Of a DNA stretch of 64,000 bases, positions 34,489-45,527 are shown piece by piece. Source of the stretch: Wyeomyia smithii (taxonomy: Eukaryota; Arthropoda; Insecta; Diptera; Culicidae); assembly GCF_029784165.1 (NCBI RefSeq), contig NC_073696.1, positions 46,269,858 through 46,333,857 on the forward strand, read 5' to 3'. Position 1 is the stretch's first letter. Every line of letters starts with the position of its first letter. The notes below the pieces were generated by a model, which had not been told where the DNA came from, searched no databases, and was given only the letters and a program-made list of their open reading frames with translations. A program made the position numbers and the translations under genes.

Positions 34489-34516
34489 ACTAGTAAACTA
34501 GTAAACTAGTAAACTG
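34489..34516. repeat. Short 8 bp tandem repeat (actagtaa)
   Basis: Three exact copies of ACTAGTAA in a row, preceded by a 'gctgctactactacc' Ser/Thr-codon-like run. Confidence 0.8.
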
Positions 34517-34622
34517 ATTGCTTTTTCAAGACTATTTAATAAATTTTGTTTTATTTCTTGTTATTTTAACACTTTTCAATAACAATTTAACTTTTCAATA
34601 ACAATTTTAATAACAATAGTAG

Positions 34623-34687
34623 GGTAGCGAAAGGCATCGGCAGGTTTTCTGCAGCAATCTTAACCACTGCCGAAGCCGTTCGCTACC
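34623..34687. repeat. 65 nt hairpin, 19 bp paired of 21
   Basis: GGTAGCGAAAGGCATCGGCAG pairs with CTGCCGAAGCCGTTCGCTACC with two mismatches and a loop of about 23 nt. 'acaatagt' borders both sides (34613-34620 and 34690-34697), so it may be a tiny palindromic insertion with an 8 bp target duplication. Its size also resembles a microRNA precursor. Confidence 0.6.
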
Positions 34688-34970
34688 TACAATAGTTCAA
34701 ATAATCAAATTACAATTGTCTGTATTTGGGGGCTCATGCGTGGATAATTTTCAATTGATTGCTTCAAAAACGACGGGAATGCGTTGGAAACTAAGCGGCT
34801 TATAAGCATTAAAAAACACAAATTTTGTCCCCTTTTCCGTTTTTATATTTTCATTTTTACCCCAATGTAGCCGATCTTCCTGAGAGATGTAGTTCTACGT
34901 AAAAAAAACAAGTCTTTATTATGCTCAACTTCAGTGATGTGTCAAGATAGTTTACAGTTCCAAATTTCCG

Positions 34971-35515
34971 CTAACGAAATTTGTCAGAAAACCTGGTTGG
35001 AGAACACACAGGTATTTCACCAATCTGCAGTTTACAGTTCATGCGAAGCGAATACAACCACCACCTAACTGATTGGGTATCGGGGGTGATAGATGCAACC
35101 GAAAGATCATTCAAATCGATCGAGTTACTGCCGCGGCTTGCAGAATTACGTACATGCAAAGCTGTTTAAATTGAACAGCATTCGTTGGCACAGCCGGCAC
35201 ATTATTTAGTTTTTCGGCAAAATAGGCACGAATTCTTCTACTGCCTAATTTATCTTTACAGGCGGGACAAATAAGCATTGCTTCCCCTTGTGCGAACAAA
35301 TCCTTGTGGGCACTACCGTTAAAACAAAAGGCATCGCAGAAACCGCGGGGCACTGGTTTCAAATCATTAATAGGCAGATAACACTCGCCGCACAGCTTCT
35401 TATCCATCAATTCTAGCAGCAATCGTATGTTTTCTGCCACAGTTGTTCCAGTTTCAACCGCACTTGATAATACTGTGTTGAGTAAATTTATGCAACCGGA
35501 CACTCGTCTTATGTT
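34971..35515 (-). pseudogene. Cys-rich zinc-binding-like protein, unrecognised, one frameshift
   Basis: On the minus strand 130 codons are open before TGA. Cys/His spacing (counting the first sense codon, GTG 35503-35501, as 1) is C38-x2-C41-x14-C56-x3-C60-x5-H66-x12-C79-x2-C82, as in zinc-binding folds with two CxxC knuckles. Around it read DKKLCGECYLP and MLICPACKDKLGSRRIRAYF. Near codon 116 a one-base frame change would carry the reading on into a second open stretch ending at 34971. There is no ATG before the open frame; the first Met is residue 33 (MDKKLCGEC), so an upstream exon or late start is needed. It is the only coding sequence in the 2.76 kb element, either captured host sequence or an element-encoded factor. 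I do not recognise the family. Confidence 0.55.
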
Positions 35516-35631
35516 TTATCAACACGTTCACTCGCGAAAACCTTGTTTTGCACATGAAATACGCTAGTCTACCTACGGTATTAATCACGGTTTCTAAACT
35601 TGCAATCACTGAATATACCGGCGCACAGTTT

Positions 35632-35885
35632 GACAGATATGTGTTACGTTTTCAGCAGTCATGAGTCGTATTTATAAAAACGCTCTGAGTAGCTCATGAT
35701 ATTCAGAGTCCAACCCATGGTATCATGAGTCATAACTCATGATTCTATGAGTCCATGCGACAGCGATGTGTTACGCTTATAATAGCCATGAGTCACATTC
35801 TTGAAAACGCTTTTCATAGCTCATGATATTCGGGGTTGACATCATGATATCATGAGTCATAGGTCATGATTCTGTCGAAAAACAA
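35632..35885. repeat. Right subterminal array: two copies of about 125 bp
   Basis: Two direct copies begin 'gacagatatgtgttacg' (35632) and 'gacagcgatgtgttacg' (35759). Each holds 'agtagctcatgatattc' or 'catagctcatgatattc' and 'tcatgagtcataactcatga' or 'tcatgagtcataggtcatga'. They share the TCATGA motif with the left array. Confidence 0.8.
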
Positions 35886-36847
35886 CATTCATGAAAGGTC
35901 ATGAAAACGGGAAAATATTTTTACCCGTGTAGATTCGACTGTGAAAAATTGATTTTATGTACTCAATGTCTACCGCAAAATTGTTTCATAGAACAATGCC
36001 TTACTTTTGGCGTTTTTAGTTTTTCGATAAATCCACCTAACAGTTAGATAAAAAAAATATTTTTTTTAATTAATATTTTCAATATTCCAGATAGCTTCCT
36101 TCACTAAAGTTGTGTAAAATTTAAAAGTCTGTCTTAAATTTGTCTATAATTTTTTCTACGATTGTCAAAACAATAAATTTTATAAAGTAGTGAGAGAATC
36201 ATAGTTGAATGAATAAAATCTTGGAACATTTTGCATTGTTTTGACCATTACAGACAAAATTATAGACAAAAAACTAGGATAGGACATCGCAGTACTCAGC
36301 AATTGTTTTTCTTTTAAAATTTTCCACAGCTTTGCTGAAGAAAGCAATCAGGTATATTGAAAATTAGAAAAAATATCTTTTTTTATCTAATTGTTAGGTG
36401 GATTGATCGAAAAACTGAAAACGCCAAAAGTAAGGCCTTGTTCTATGAACAGTTTTGCTGAAGACATTGAGTACATAAAAAAAAATTTTCACAGTCGAAT
36501 CTAGAACGATCACGATTTTTCGAGTTAAGACCACTGTGCACTGTGGGATTTTCGAATAAATCTTTCCAACAATTGTTAATGTCTTGAATTATAACCCTTG
36601 AAATGTGTAGAAACTATTTTGAATAAAGAACTATTTTATTTCATAAAATAGTGATTGAAAAACGTGCTTTACAATAAGTATTTCGTCGTTTTTTATTACT
36701 TTTTTGTACTTTACGACCTTCAAAAGGGCATTACTCAAAAATGTACCGTACGATGAGTTTGAAATTTTGACCAGACATTCTGGACGTCATAACGAATCGA
36801 ATGGTGTACTCAGATTCTTTGGTACATTTATTTTTATTTATAATAAC

Positions 36848-37384
36848 TGCCTGTGGGAGCACCGTGGTCTCTTCTGTTATATTTAGCGTGCATAAACATT
36901 CCGTCTTACTTCAAGCGTGTACCGTTCCATTTTTTTCGTTCAGTTCTATTGGCAGCACTGATTGAACTGTCATTGTTGTGCGCCAAAATACTTGTCTCAC
37001 GGGTGTATGAGTGAATGAGAAAACATATTATTAACAATAGAGAATTCAATGCATATACGACTGCCGCCGCGTACAGACGCTAATATAAAATTGTTCAAAA
37101 TAAACGTGTTTTTTTAATTTTTTGACCCGCCATAAAATAAAACTTTTTTTCAGTAATTGCGATAAGACAGCCAGTATCGAAGGACCAAAAAGGATATGAA
37201 GAGAAAATGAATTTCCACACAAAAAAATGTGGTTCCAAACGTTGTACGAGACCTTATGAGTAGTGTTAAGAGCTCGTCTTTTTTTCACCCGTACACCCTT
37301 TAGATCCTCGGTAGGTATATCTTCTGAATCTGACGCGTCACACGGTTTGCTGCTCCTAACGTGTTAGTGTAGGTCTGGTTTTTT
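36848..37384. other. Short noncoding stretch
   Basis: No gene. The phrase 'aattgcgataagacagccag' near 37154 recurs at 43063, suggesting a dispersed repeat. Confidence 0.5.
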
Positions 37385-37870
37385 CTACCGTCACATCTGG
37401 ATACTCAGCATCAAGCCAGCAACTTTTTGTACTCTACAGTAACTCTTTCCGCTGATAGCCTCTGGATGTTCAGACGTATCTTCCTCTTTGATCTTGATTG
37501 GAATACATTGGATAGCCGGGAGCGAATCTTGTCTACCACGAGATAGTGATCTGAAGTTCACTAGCACCAAGCCGTTGTCGTTGGTGGTAGAGTGGAGGCT
37601 TTCCATAGTAATCCAGTAATGGGTCTCCATCTTATGATATGTTTTATTGGGCTACTTAGTAGCAGGAAATCGACGCGTCTTCCGCTTTGTCTCCGCCACT
37701 GTAGTAAATGTCGCACTTGAAGGAAGTGCCCGCGGTCGGGTCTATAGCCCGAGATTCCTGTTCTCAGCAACTCTTGTGTGGCTGCTACCTTCACATTCGC
37801 CTTCTGCAGCTTTCTGGTCAAGATCGCTGCCCTTGACGGCTTTAGCAGAAACTCAACATTCCAATTGCCA
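37385..37870 (-). mobile_element. Non-LTR endonuclease N-terminal fragment
   Basis: Minus strand: KLQKANVKVAATQELLRTGI (about 37755-37815), then 'YRPDRGHFLQV', 'RRVDFLLL' and 'ITMESLHSTTNDNGLVLVNF' (about 37555-37610). This is the start of the same APE-type endonuclease family as at 22.5-25.7 kb. Frameshifts are present and the RT is missing. Confidence 0.8.
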
Positions 37871-40560
37871 ATTATTCTTTTTCGTTTCGTTTCCGACTTC
37901 TATATCGATAGTTTCGATTTCTGTAGCGATTGTTCCGATTCACGTTATTTTCTGGATTCTTCGTAGCATATTTGTTTTAGCATGCTGCCTAGTCTTGTGA
38001 CGCACTGTGGGGCAAAACCCAGAAAAGTCACGACAAAACTCAAAATAACAAAATTTTGTTTTTATGCCTCATTTTATTTTCCACTTGCAGTAGACATGTC
38101 GACTGGAAATCATGATAATTTACTTTGAAAAATAATTTAGAACATGTGCTATAATATTGTGAAAGTGACGATTTACAAAACTTGTAAAACGGAAGAAAAA
38201 ATTTTCATAGATATTTTCCAGTAGAGCATGCAAATACTTAGGAATTAATTAGCTAACTCATACGATCCTCATTAAATAGAGTATTTACTAAGAGGTAATG
38301 TGATATTAAGACAGTTTTGTTGAAAATAGGTTCGTAGGAGGCATAGTATGTAGAACAAGTTTTTTTGTAATTTTTCCTCATTTTCGGCAATATGAAAAAC
38401 AAAAAGTTCTACGTTGTTCCACTATGACACTATTATCGAATTAAAATACAAGGTACTGACTTGTACTAAACCTAAAATCAGCTGCTACTAGTTGCGACTT
38501 ACCGAGTAATTCGAGTTTTCGCAACGATTGTTTTTATGTCAGTTCAGGTTAAAAATCGTTAATCAGCAGTGTCCGTATCGATACTTTTCCTATAATAGGC
38601 TTTGCTGAATGCCGGTGTATGCAACACGACCATAGTTGTGTTCGGGGGTCTTTCAAAACTGACGTCCAGTAGTATGAAGACCCCTCGGAAATAATTATAA
38701 GTACTAGGAAACAGTTTGTTATTGGGCGAACAGTGTTTTAAACAAAAGTAAGCGTTTAGTATTCATGTTAAATGGAATAAAATTAAACAAGAGAAGCTCT
38801 TAGAAAGGGAACATGACCAACTAATCTTCAATTGAACAATGTTCCTATTTGAAACATTTTGTCACAAACAATAACATTGAAATTATATTTTATATTCTTT
38901 CTCAAAAATGATGACACATCATAGGTTGACAAAAAAACTATACAAAGTCAGCTACAAACTGTCAATAATTCATTTCATGATGTCTCGAAAGTTCGAATAT
39001 ATCTGAAAGTGAAACATATGTACTTAAGTCCCAGTTATAATTAATTACTGAAATTTTGGGTTTATTAATAATGAAAATAATTTTATCTCGTTGACGGTCA
39101 GTGCTACAGATGTAATATGTTCGACAACTTTATGTCAATTGATGATATAAACAACTTTCCCGAAGAAACAAAATGGCTAGCACCATTTATTCAGAAGATA
39201 GATGTCAGCGCCATCTGTAGAAAAGAAATTAAAGCTGGCTGAATACGTTTTTCAAAAAGATGTTTTTATGGTGAACAACATTGCCGAAGACATGAACACT
39301 GTAGAAACAACTGTTTAGGAGTTATGAGGTTTCGTCGCACCAACGGATCAATTTGCCCCACTAGTCCAAAAAGTCAAAAAGTGGACCTTAATTCCTTAGC
39401 GGCTTTATCATTCAGCCTATCTTAATAGTGCCTTTGGAACAATTTTTGCATTAATCGCAAAGTGTCAAAAGTTCAGCAAAGCTTTCTATGATAAAAAAAC
39501 AAATAAAAAAAAAAAATCCGTGTCAAGAGATAGGAAAATAGTTTATTCGTTGAAGGTGTAAAGAATATGAAAACATGAAACGTTTTTGAATTTACAAAAT
39601 TACTATCTCCATTGAATACAGAGTCATAGAGCATTTTATATGGAGTTACGTAGAATTTATTTTTGTTAGTACCTTACTTCCGTTAGTTGCATTCTACAAA
39701 AACATTGTTCTTAGGAATTATTGGGGCATACGAAACACATATTTTTACCAAAGACTACATATCTCCAGGACTTTTTCTCATAAAGATATAGCATATTTTA
39801 GTTTATTTTCTTGATAGCTTTAAGAACGTATGGGAAACGAACGGACGCGAAAAATTTTCGTATCACAATTTTTTAAGTTTCGATTGTACTTTTTGTGAGG
39901 ATATACAGATATTTGGACGACTGGAACTAGTTTATTGGTTAACTTAATCCTGTTTTTGCTGGCTTGGGTCCAATCAACCTGCGCTCAAGATCTTTTGTTG
40001 CTGTTCATCGCTGACAGTTGCCGCACCGATTCGACGCTGGAGTGCTGTGCGTTACAGAGGACCGGCTCCGGTGGATACTCACTACAACGAGGTTGAGGAG
40101 GTCGAAAGTGTAGAAGAATCATCGGTAGGCGTGCACTGCTTGCTGGAAGGTGTTGTCTTGTGCATAGGCCTGCAATTACTATTATATTTTGAATTGTTGC
40201 CTATCTTTACTGTCCGGAAAGCGGAGCGCACTATGCGTAGCTCACAAACCACTTCCAAAGTCAAGCTCTTGGTGAAACCGACAGTTAGGTCGTGAAGCAG
40301 GATCATCGCTCTGGATGTGCTGCTTCCCCGGTGAAATTCTGTTGGGCGATGTGAGTCTAGGGGCTATCTACAGATAAGTACACTTTTTTTTTGTTTCTCT
40401 ATAAAGGTGCTAGTATTAGTAATGAACTCAGCGTGTAACATTATTCAATTCACCCGATTACCACGGTTATGCGCGGCCTAGTTCGCAGGCTTTCATTGAC
40501 AAGCGTTGTTTTCGTCTAGAAAATGTTAGTGTAGTTTGTGGGAGTTTGGAATATGCGTTT
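37871..40560. other. Repeat-like noncoding DNA
   Basis: No gene is recognised. 'aacattgccgaagacatgaac' (39277) and related phrases recur in other repeats of the window. The block 40000-40310 is GC-richer and open on both strands without motifs. Confidence 0.45.
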
Positions 40561-40564
40561 TACC

Positions 40565-41130
40565 ATAATCATATGCTTTGATTTTTTGATTTTACTAGCT
40601 TTTGAGCAGTTGTTTTATGTAATTTTTCATATATTCTATTTATGGCTTTGTCAACAAATTTAAGACTATGTTCTGTATAATATGTATATCTGCTTTTTTT
40701 TAAATTTATGAGGCTTTGGATGCATGGAACATTGCCAATTTTCATATTTAATAGGCGATTCGTACGTCGAGTAGAGAAAATCGACATAAACGCCGGGTTC
40801 CTGCACGTCTGTGTCGGCCAGAAAGATTGAAGCGGTCGTTCCTTACGTTTCGTTGAAAACGCGTATTCAACCCGAGTGAGTTTTGCTGAATATGGATTTT
40901 TGGAGTGTAACGATTTCGCAAAATGAACCCAGATATTTAATAATATCTGTCTCATCATCACCGTTTAGCCGGAATCTGCTCGCGCAAACTATATTAATAC
41001 ATCGCGAATCGAAGTAGATTTCGTTCAGTCGATAAATATCCTGTTTAATCGAATGACTCCGCGATATATGCCTTTCAAAGAACCGCGTTTGCTTTCTCGA
41101 GGATATTCTGGATTAGTAATAGACAAATAT
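40565..41130 (-). pseudogene. Unrecognised coding remnant, copy A
   Basis: On the minus strand a 130-codon frame (40961-40569) contains ERPLQSFWPTQTC and NMKIGNVPCIQSLINLKKSR. Upstream, in another frame, IYFDSRCINIVCASRFRLNG and 'IIKYLGSF' can be read. A diverged second copy lies at 41765-42200 in the same orientation, and protein-level similarity survives frame breaks, so this was coding. 'RLNG...IKYLGS' faintly recalls reverse transcriptase tails, but I cannot assign a family. A host gene family, retroelement or old viral insertion are all possible. Confidence 0.5.
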
Positions 41131-41764
41131 TTGAATTCTTGGTCGGCCTAGCACATTTTGTGACTCGGTGCCCGCATTTTGTACGCCGTATATCAACAAA
41201 AACGTTGACAATAAAAAAAAACTAGTAGGGCTTCAGGATTTGAGTGGAAGGAATGGAGAAAATAGCTCGTATGCTACGCAAGATAAGTAACCTTTTTTAT
41301 GGAAAAATAACTGCGCGCGGATTCATCGTTTTAATTCTACATTATACCGCTCCGTATGGGTTTTTATATATACAATTCAAATGTTCTTTTTGCTTCGTTT
41401 CCTTTAAATCACCTATGAAAATAGTATGTTGGTGAAGCAGTTGATAATTTTCCTATATGATGATTTTCAGGTGCGGGAGGTGGTTCACATGCTTTGTGCC
41501 ACCTGCGACATATCAATGGTTGTCGTTGACACTAGGACTTTAGCGGTGTTATCGATGGGAGGCGGTTGTCGATGTTAAAGATGGGTACCAATAACTTTTC
41601 TATAATGTACTGGAAAACATGGGAAAGATCACGAAAGATCTTTATTCTTGTACGAAAATAGACCTGGAACTGAAATTTAAAAAGCAGGGTTTTCTATAAA
41701 CTGCACACTATTTACCAATGTCATTGTCGGACTATGGTGCAGTAATGATAGCCAAAATCTTATG

Positions 41765-42200
41765 CTTCACTTTTTCGATTTTTATAGCTTTTGGGCAGTT
41801 GTTTTATATAATACGTTCCAATTATGACTGGTTCGGCATTTTGTTAATAAACTTGAGACTATATATTGGTCAATATGGATAACTTCGTTTTTAAATTATT
41901 AAGGCTTTGTATGCATGAAACTTTGCCAATTTTTCTATTAAATAGGTAACATTCACATCGAAATGTCGTATCCCCGAGCGTCTGCGTCGGTAGAAGGAAA
42001 AATAGCGGTCGTGCGTAATGCTTCGGTGTAAACCGCGTTTCCGGTTCGGGAGAGTTTTGCTCATATGAACGTTTTCGAAATTAAGTGATTTCGCGGAGTT
42101 TACCCAGATGCTTGTTCATGTCTCACCGAAGATTTCGTTCGGTCGATAAATATCGTGACTAACGAAAACGCGATGTATACCTTCCAAAGAATCGCGGCCA
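41765..42200 (-). pseudogene. Unrecognised coding remnant, copy B
   Basis: The minus strand reads 'ARPLFFLLPTQTLGDTTF' and 'IGKVSCIQSLNNLKTKLS' in broken frames, matching copy A segment by segment. DNA similarity to copy A is visible throughout, for example 'aggctttgtatgcatgaaac' against 'aggctttggatgcatggaac'. Stops are frequent, so it is more decayed than copy A. Confidence 0.5.
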
Positions 42201-43588
42201 ACGTGTACTCGAGATTGACAAATAGCTGGTTGCTACCAGTGGTAAAGGCTACTTCACGCGCGTCGTACGCAGAGGATCGCGGTGTTTGGCAAGAAAGATA
42301 CTCATGGTTCGTTTCCGTAATAAGCGCGCATCATTTTTATATCCCGTTTTTCAGGTGTGTTTTTCGCGGGATCGTTTTTTTTAGAGCAGACGAAGTGAAT
42401 ACGAGAGACGTCGTTAGTCGATCTGTTATATAGAAAATATCCGGTTGACCGAACCTAGAGAGACTCCGCGTTTATACATTTCAAGAGGCCTATCTTCAGA
42501 TAGATCAACAACGCGCAATAGCTTTCGGTATAAAGAGGATCACCTTACGAGGAGATATCCGATCATTTGAAGTTGTCTCGATTCGGTCAAAGATCCAGTA
42601 TCCTTGCGTACGATTTATTGTTGCTGTGTTACATTTTCAAACTGAATAAGTTCGAATCGCATTATGAATATCGTGGCGGATGTAATGAACTCAATGGCGC
42701 GACACTTGTTATAAAGAACTCGACGCTCGAAATCAGCGCATCGTTCACCAAAACGAACCCTGCTGTATACCTTGCCCTTTCTCCAACATCCCAGTGATTT
42801 CTCGTGGAAGTGCAGAGGTGTTCTCGGCTTCCATAAAGCGAGTATCACGTCAACATTTTCCTATACAAACTCCTTCTTTGACCTGCATTCGGATGCGGCC
42901 GGCGCTGGTATTGCCTGATAAACATATTAAGGTCACCAGTTTTTACACATTGAGGATGCATGTTGGTCCCAAGCATCATCTATTGGTTCTCTGTGTAATT
43001 ACTGCTGATCTGGCAATAACGGAGTAGCAACCGCGGGCGGTCAATCATGCTCATGCTCATGCTCAATTGCGATAAGACAGCCAGTATTCAAGTTTGTTCC
43101 TAGATCGATTTTATTAAGTTAATTCTGCTAAAACCCCGGAGAGAAAAAAACTTTTTTCCGATTTTTCCCTGTGTCCTTTTCAAGTTTGGCTTCGAAAACG
43201 TTATCGCTATTCTTTCTTTGTTGCCTTTGTTGCCTCATTTTGCTGCCATGCGGTCGTCGTTTGTTCTCCCATAGACAACAGGGTGTCTAGTTTCAGCCCT
43301 TTAATCTGGCGGAGGAATGTTGGATAAATATACTTTTTCATACTATGGAATAGAAGGTTTCTTCAAATGCCTGTATGTGGGGAATCAAATTGTGTGACCG
43401 TACGTTTGGGAAAGAGGCTGCTGAACGATTGAACTGGATTTTTGCGTGGGGAAAATTTTTGAGACCAACTGCTACGCGAAATTCCAAAATCTGATTTAAA
43501 TGTTGTTTTTGAATTGATCGTTGACTGAACTATGCAACGGCTAATTTAAGCAGCACGTGCGTTGCCCGATAAACGGTAAAGTTATACC
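42201..43588. other. Noncoding or decayed DNA after copy B
   Basis: 42200-42900 is GC-richer (CGA/TCG-rich) like the A/B remnants and may be more of the same sequence. A minus frame at 42848-42615 is open but unrecognised. 'catgctcatgctcatgctca' at about 43047-43064 is a short hexanucleotide repeat. Confidence 0.4.
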
Positions 43589-43633
43589 TCGATTTTACGC
43601 ACATTCTTGTTTTTGGAATGTGCGTAAAATCGA
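43589..43633. repeat. Perfect 18 bp-arm hairpin
   Basis: TCGATTTTACGCACATTC, a 9 nt loop, then GAATGTGCGTAAAATCGA. The arms contain the 'ttttacgcgc/gcgtaaaa' type phrase seen in the MITEs at 6279 and 60430. Confidence 0.85.
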
Positions 43634-43719
43634 ATTGTTCATAAAATCGAATCAAAATTTTTAATTTTTTTCAAAGCCAAAAATTAACTTCCGTGATCGG
43701 AAATGTGCAAGAAAACATG

Positions 43720-43870
43720 TAGGGGTCATCCAATTAGTATGTAACGTTCAAAAGGGGGGGTGAAAAGCTTGACAACTCATAGAAACAATATTGAGGATCC
43801 AAAAAAGAGAGTGACATAGGAGCGGGGTCGAAGAAGGTAATTATTTGCGTTACGTAAATAATTGACGTTC
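43720..43870. repeat. Fragment of a 'ggggtcatccaa' dispersed element
   Basis: 'aggggtcatccaattagtat', then a G-run and 'gtgaaaagcttgac', ending near 'tgcgttacgtaaataattga'. The layout resembles mosquito MITEs that start GGGGTCATCCA (recalled). The matching right end is not clear here. Confidence 0.45.
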
Positions 43871-43951
43871 TCTAATGTGCCGTGGAAAACTCACCCAGAA
43901 CATATGCAAAATGCTTGAAAGGAATTACTTGAAAATAATAAAATGGGCGCG

Positions 43952-44240
43952 TGTGTATGTGAGTATATATGTGTATGTGTGTTTGCGTGTGTACGTGTGT
44001 ATGTGTGTATGTGTGTGTATGTGCGTATATGTGTGTGAATGCGCGTATATGTGTGTGCATGTGCGCGTATGTGTGTGAATGTATGTGCGTATATGTGTGC
44101 GCGTATATGTGTGTGTATATGTGTGCGCGTATATGTGTATGTGTGTGTGTATGTGTGTGTGCGTGTGTGTGTGTGCGTGTGTGTGTGTATGTGTGTATGT
44201 GTATGTGTCCTTGTGTGTGCGTGTGTGTGCGTGTGTGTGA
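43952..44240. repeat. GT-rich microsatellite of about 290 bp
   Basis: Interrupted (GT)n with TATGTG, GCGTAT and GTGTAT variants. The open frames here (Cys/Val on plus, Thr/His on minus) come from the repeat and are not genes. Confidence 0.97.
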
Positions 44241-45527
44241 GAGAGAGTATTTGTGTGACTCACACATTTATTTTTCCTCACATACTCATGCTAAGGAGGC
44301 ATTGAAAACAGCTCCTCTATCTTGTAACAGTACACGTTTTATATAAAAAAAATTAGTAAATTACTCCAAAAGCTTACTAAGCTGGTCTCTCTGATTCTTA
44401 CTCTCAATATTCTCTAGCACGCATTTCTCTACTGCAACGCAACTCGTATTGAGAGTGAGTGTTGTGAGCGCGCCTATTCACTGTTTTTCTGATGCCGTTT
44501 TGATTCGTTGTTTAGCACAGTAATGGAACAATACCTAATAAGGAGAAGAACTAGCTAAGTTGCTAAAAAGTACGAGCAAAGTTATTGAAAACGGCGGTCT
44601 AGTAAGTTAATTTTGGCAGAAATCTTTCCGGCTTTTGTGCATTGGCATTGGAAAAATACTTCAATAAATCATAAATAAAAATTCGCATCAATACAAGAGA
44701 CGCGGAAAAATAACATCAAAGCCAATATTCATTACCCAGCCTAGCATTGCAAATGACCAAAATCGCGCAAAAACGGAATATGAGTTCATTCGTTATCAAC
44801 ATCATTTTTCAAGAAAATGGAAAAACGTTTTCGTGACTGTCCTCTAAGACACTCAAACAATCATAGATTTCTTATGCAACTGACCCAAATAGTAATAATG
44901 CAAAACAGTTTCCTAAACACTGACATACTAGCCCCAAAACTTTCATAAATATTTCTTTACGAAAATGCGAATATGTACCTTAAACTTGAACTTTCCCAAA
45001 TAATATCCAAATTTTTCTTGTAAAAAACATGTAAGACTTGTATTTGTAAGAATCAGACGATCAATAAATCACCAAAAACCTATACCAATGAAAAAAGGTG
45101 GATAACCCACTTTCTAATCATCGACAAACAACGTAAATTATTAGGAAGGGAGAAGTCTGATGAAAATCTGTAGTTAAAATTTCTGTAGTCAAAATTTGCA
45201 GGAATTCATACTTATACTGTAGGCATAAGGGAAGAAGGGTCAGAAATGATTCTCAAAATTTGTTATCTGCTTTGTGGATAGACTTTTGCTAAAATGTAAT
45301 ACTTTTGAAAATACATTCTTTAAAGTCTTTCAAAGTTTCAGCATTATCTAAGTTACCCGCAAACGGAAAATCAACCTCAGGTTCCAGGAAAAAATAATAG
45401 CATAGATGAAATTATACTGATGGATTTCACTGCACATACATGCATTCTTTTTTATCCTATTCTATATCTAGTACTTATTTAAAAAATACAAAACTCGGAG
45501 AAAACCCATTGCAGAGTCATATATTTA
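44241..45527. other. AT-rich noncoding stretch
   Basis: No gene, repeat or motif that I can support. Confidence 0.5.

Larger units (their letters stand above)
33170..35929. mobile_element. 2.76 kb TA-flanked element with Cys-rich frame and TCATGA arrays
   Basis: Left end CACGGGTAGAAATAAAATCT after TA (33168-33169); reverse-complemented right end CACGGGTAAAAATATTTTCC before TA (35930-35931). The intact opposite arm of the host foldback (near 36500) reads 'gttctagattcg' at the corresponding site, which is an empty site and fixes TA as the target. Contents: TCATGA-rich subterminal arrays, an 8 bp microsatellite, a 65 nt hairpin and one Cys-rich coding region on the minus strand. No transposase was seen. 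Confidence 0.85.
32833..36847. mobile_element. Foldback element with long inverted arms, interrupted by another element
   Basis: GTTATTATAAATAAAAATAA at the left end is matched in reverse at 36828-36847. The arms continue collinearly: 32833-33169 plus 35930-36190 pair with 36240-36847, giving arms of about 600 bp around a short centre near 36190-36240. Without the 2.76 kb insertion the element would be about 1.25 kb and almost entirely palindromic. No coding sequence belongs to it. TA-type flanks are plausible but unproven. Confidence 0.8.

Noticed and set aside
43872..44346. Long Cys/Val-rich and Thr/His-rich open frames
   Set aside because: They are translations of the GT microsatellite and have no start context or non-repeat domain.
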